Assembly: GCA_030743915.1 (NCBI GenBank)
Contig: JASLRP010000135.1
Span: 1 to 9,283, forward strand
Source: SAR202 cluster bacterium
GTDB taxonomy: Bacteria; Chloroflexota; Dehalococcoidia; Lucifugimonadales; UBA1123
Direction: 5' to 3'
DNA: 9,283 bases
The notes under the pieces are model-generated. The model saw only the letters and a list, made by a program, of their open reading frames with translations. It searched no databases and was not told the origin of the DNA. Of the stretch, positions 7,633 to 9,283 are shown piece after piece; position 1 is the first letter of the stretch, and each line of letters starts with the position of its first letter. Both the position numbers and the translations under genes were made by a program.

Positions 7633-9171
7633 AGCGAGCGTCTTGGACACATTGATTTCCGCTTGGGGGAAGAACGCGCCGCCATCAAGCTGCAAAATGA
7701 GGCCAATTACACCGGCCAGGTCAGTCTTGGTGAATCTGATCTCGATGTCCGCTGCGTCCGTGAAGAATCTCGTGGTGGTTTCTGGGGAAATCTGGAATTT
7801 CGGTAGATCATCGAACTCCATGAATAGATCGTCCCCCTCTCTGGTCACGGTTATGAACCCGTACTCGCCGACGTAATCGTCAAGTTTCTCAGAGTCTAGC
7901 ACGATTGCTTCATGTTCTTCGGGTATTGTGTACCGGACGTCCAATAGTAAGGCGGCCATATCAAATGTCATTTTGACCACTGGTGACAACGATCCGTTTG
8001 ACATCACGATGATGACTACGTCGTCATCCGTCAGTCGCGAAATCAATTGCTTGTAACCCGCAACAGGCTCGAAGCCCCAGGATGCGGCGTTGTGGCGATG
8101 CATGGTATGGATGTTCCAGCCGTATGCGACATTCCCTGCGAGTCCGAACTCACGGTATCTGGTAAACATGTCGTTGATACTCGCCCGGCTCGCCAGTTGT
8201 TCGGTCAACAATGCTCTGTCCCATCGATACAGGTCTTCCGTGGTGGAGTACAACCCAAAGGCAGAATACCCGTTGGACAGATCGAATGGTTGTTCAACTG
8301 CTGGTTCGCCACCGGTGAATGCATACCCCAAGGCTTCATCCGTAATAGTTGGGTCAGAGAGGTTGTATCCGGAGTTTGCCATGCCCAGCGGTTCGAAGAT
8401 ATTTTGCTGTAAGTATTCCTCATAAGCCATCCCGGACACCTGCTCTATGATGGCTCCCAACAGCACATAACCCGAATTGAACCCACTGAATGATTGGCCA
8501 GGATTGGTGAACAGTGGCTCATCTTCAAACAGCGCGATCAACTCGTTAACTGAGGTTGGCGATTCAGCGACATCTTCGAATTCCGGGAGTCCTGTGTAAT
8601 CTTCGAGCCCCGAGGCGAATATCAACGCGTGATGGATTGTCATCAGTTCGCCGTTGGGGAAATCAGGGAGGTACTTCGCTATTGGATCATCGACCAGGAG
8701 CAGCCCTTCCTCTTGCAACTGTAGAATCACCATTGCGGTGAACTGCTGGGTAAGCGCCCCCATTCCAAACTTTGTCTGAGGCGTGTTGGGAATGCCCTGG
8801 TCGTAGTCGGCCATCCCATAGCCCTTGCTCAGGATTACGTTGTCTCCTTGGGCCACCAGAACCGACCCGCTGAAGTATCCCAAATCAACATATGCGGTTA
8901 TGTACTCATCCAGCTTGACCGCGGCGTCGGGCGGTATCGTTACAGGCTCGACCTCAACTTCAGGCTCAGGAGTAGCGGTTGGAGACGGGACTGGCGGCGC
9001 CAGCGGAGCCGCGACGACAGTCGCGGGCGCACCTGTGGTCGGTGTCGGCACAGTCGTGGCTGTGGGCTGGGCGGCAGGTCCAGGCGAGGTAGCCTGATCG
9101 CTGGAACATGCCACAGTCAATAGTCCGATCAAACATATGAACGAGGCAATCACAGTGGTCCTTGTTAGCAT
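7624..9171 (-). CDS. Lipoprotein of the serine beta-lactamase/PBP fold, apparently catalytically dead
   Basis: A 515-residue secreted lipoprotein. Residues 1-22 are a signal peptide with lipobox TVAC (Cys22 lipidated). Residues 23-80 are a Pro/Thr/Ala-rich tether. Residues about 83-410 match the class C beta-lactamase/DD-peptidase-like family (Pfam Beta-lactamase, peptidase S12 type): FSGSVLVAQGD (100-110), FTAMVILQLQEEG (144-156), DDPIAKYLPDFP (161-172), GYVLLGAIIEQVSG (234-247) and DDDVVIIVMSN (382-392). Residues about 424-515 look like the small C-terminal beta-barrel domain often found in this family (DUF3471-like). The catalytic SxxK box reads ALTQ (139-142), the YxN box reads GFN (230-232), and the H/K-T/S-G box cannot be recognised (SWG around 364-366). 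Hydrolysis is therefore unlikely, and a binding or regulatory role on the cell surface is inferred. The start is fixed by GGAGAG 5 nt upstream. It has its own promoter and is followed after 87 bp by two permease genes. Confidence 0.9.
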   Translation of the reverse strand: MLTRTTVIASFICLIGLLTVACSSDQATSPGPAAQPTATTVPTPTTGAPATVVAAPLAPPVPSPTATPEPEVEVEPVTIPPDAAVKLDEYITAYVDLGYFSGSVLVAQGDNVILSKGYGMADYDQGIPNTPQTKFGMGALTQQFTAMVILQLQEEGLLLVDDPIAKYLPDFPNGELMTIHHALIFASGLEDYTGLPEFEDVAESPTSVNELIALFEDEPLFTNPGQSFSGFNSGYVLLGAIIEQVSGMAYEEYLQQNIFEPLGMANSGYNLSDPTITDEALGYAFTGGEPAVEQPFDLSNGYSAFGLYSTTEDLYRWDRALLTEQLASRASINDMFTRYREFGLAGNVAYGWNIHTMHRHNAASWGFEPVAGYKQLISRLTDDDVVIIVMSNGSLSPVVKMTFDMAALLLDVRYTIPEEHEAIVLDSEKLDDYVGEYGFITVTREGDDLFMEFDDLPKFQISPETTTRFFTDAADIEIRFTKTDLAGVIGLILQLDGGAFFPQAEINVSKTLAGR

Positions 9172-9176
9172 GAACG

Positions 9177-9182
9177 CTCTCC
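9177..9182 (-). promoter_or_regulatory. Ribosome binding site of the lipoprotein gene
   Basis: On the minus strand GGAGAG lies 5 nt before the ATG at 9171. This is a good match at good spacing, and it fixes the start so that the protein begins directly with a signal peptide. Confidence 0.75.
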
Positions 9183-9242
9183 AGCCGGTATTTCCCAGAT
9201 GGACTGAATCTCTTCAAAGACGCAACAATCCGAGATGCCCAC

Positions 9243-9271
9243 ACTTTATGGTCGAGCATCGAAGTTGTCAA
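9243..9271 (-). promoter_or_regulatory. Strong sigma70-type promoter for the lipoprotein-permease set
   Basis: On the minus strand a perfect -35 hexamer TTGACA (9266-9271) is separated by exactly 17 bp from TAAAGT (9243-9248), which matches the -10 consensus at four of six positions. Transcription would start near 9236, giving a leader of about 65 nt ahead of the ATG at 9171. No operator or riboswitch-like fold is apparent in the leader. It is the best promoter match in the window and sits where the first gene of the set needs one. Confidence 0.65.
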
Positions 9272-9283
9272 CTGCCACCCAAC

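Noticed and set aside
8966..9271. 101-codon minus-strand frame across the promoter and start of the lipoprotein gene
   Set aside because: Its start would lie on the -35 hexamer, it has no ribosome binding site, and it overlaps the clear signal peptide and tether of the lipoprotein in another frame.

Overview
The window looks like bacterial chromosome of moderately high GC content. It most resembles Chloroflexota of the SAR202/Dehalococcoidia type. That guess rests on two things: a lipoprotein with a long Pro/Thr/Ala-rich tether behind its lipobox, and very large (1,100-1,200 residue) double-FtsX permeases. No rRNA, tRNA, CRISPR array, transposase or phage gene is visible, so the assignment is inference from style only.

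Layout, read in the direction of transcription (minus strand, right to left). A strong sigma70-type promoter (9243-9271) and a clear ribosome binding site precede a lipoprotein of the serine beta-lactamase/penicillin-binding-protein fold (7624-9171). Its three catalytic motifs are all degraded. After 87 bp comes a 1,220-residue FtsX-family ABC permease (3874-7536). After another 62 bp comes a second, paralogous 1,120-residue FtsX-family permease (449-3811). All three genes point the same way with short gaps, so they probably form one transcription unit. A stem-loop sits just after the last stop codon (422-444). Positions 94-448 are a lower-GC intergenic region. The first 93 bases resemble the 3' end of a convergent plus-strand gene, but the strand is uncertain.

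How the genes may work together. The two permeases share matching sequence blocks and the same order of domains, and are best read as the two halves of a heterodimeric type VII (MacB/LolCE/FtsX-like) ABC transporter or mechanotransmission complex. No ATP-binding subunit is encoded in the window. Each permease has two large extracytoplasmic loops, and the second loop appears to carry an additional beta-sandwich segment resembling carbohydrate-binding modules. The lipoprotein would sit on the outer face of the membrane, where it could act as a binding or regulatory partner rather than as an enzyme. The main points of interest are the pseudoenzyme lipoprotein, the four extra membrane segments in only one of the two permeases, the possible beta-sandwich insertions, and a possible small plus-strand transcription unit in the intergenic region.
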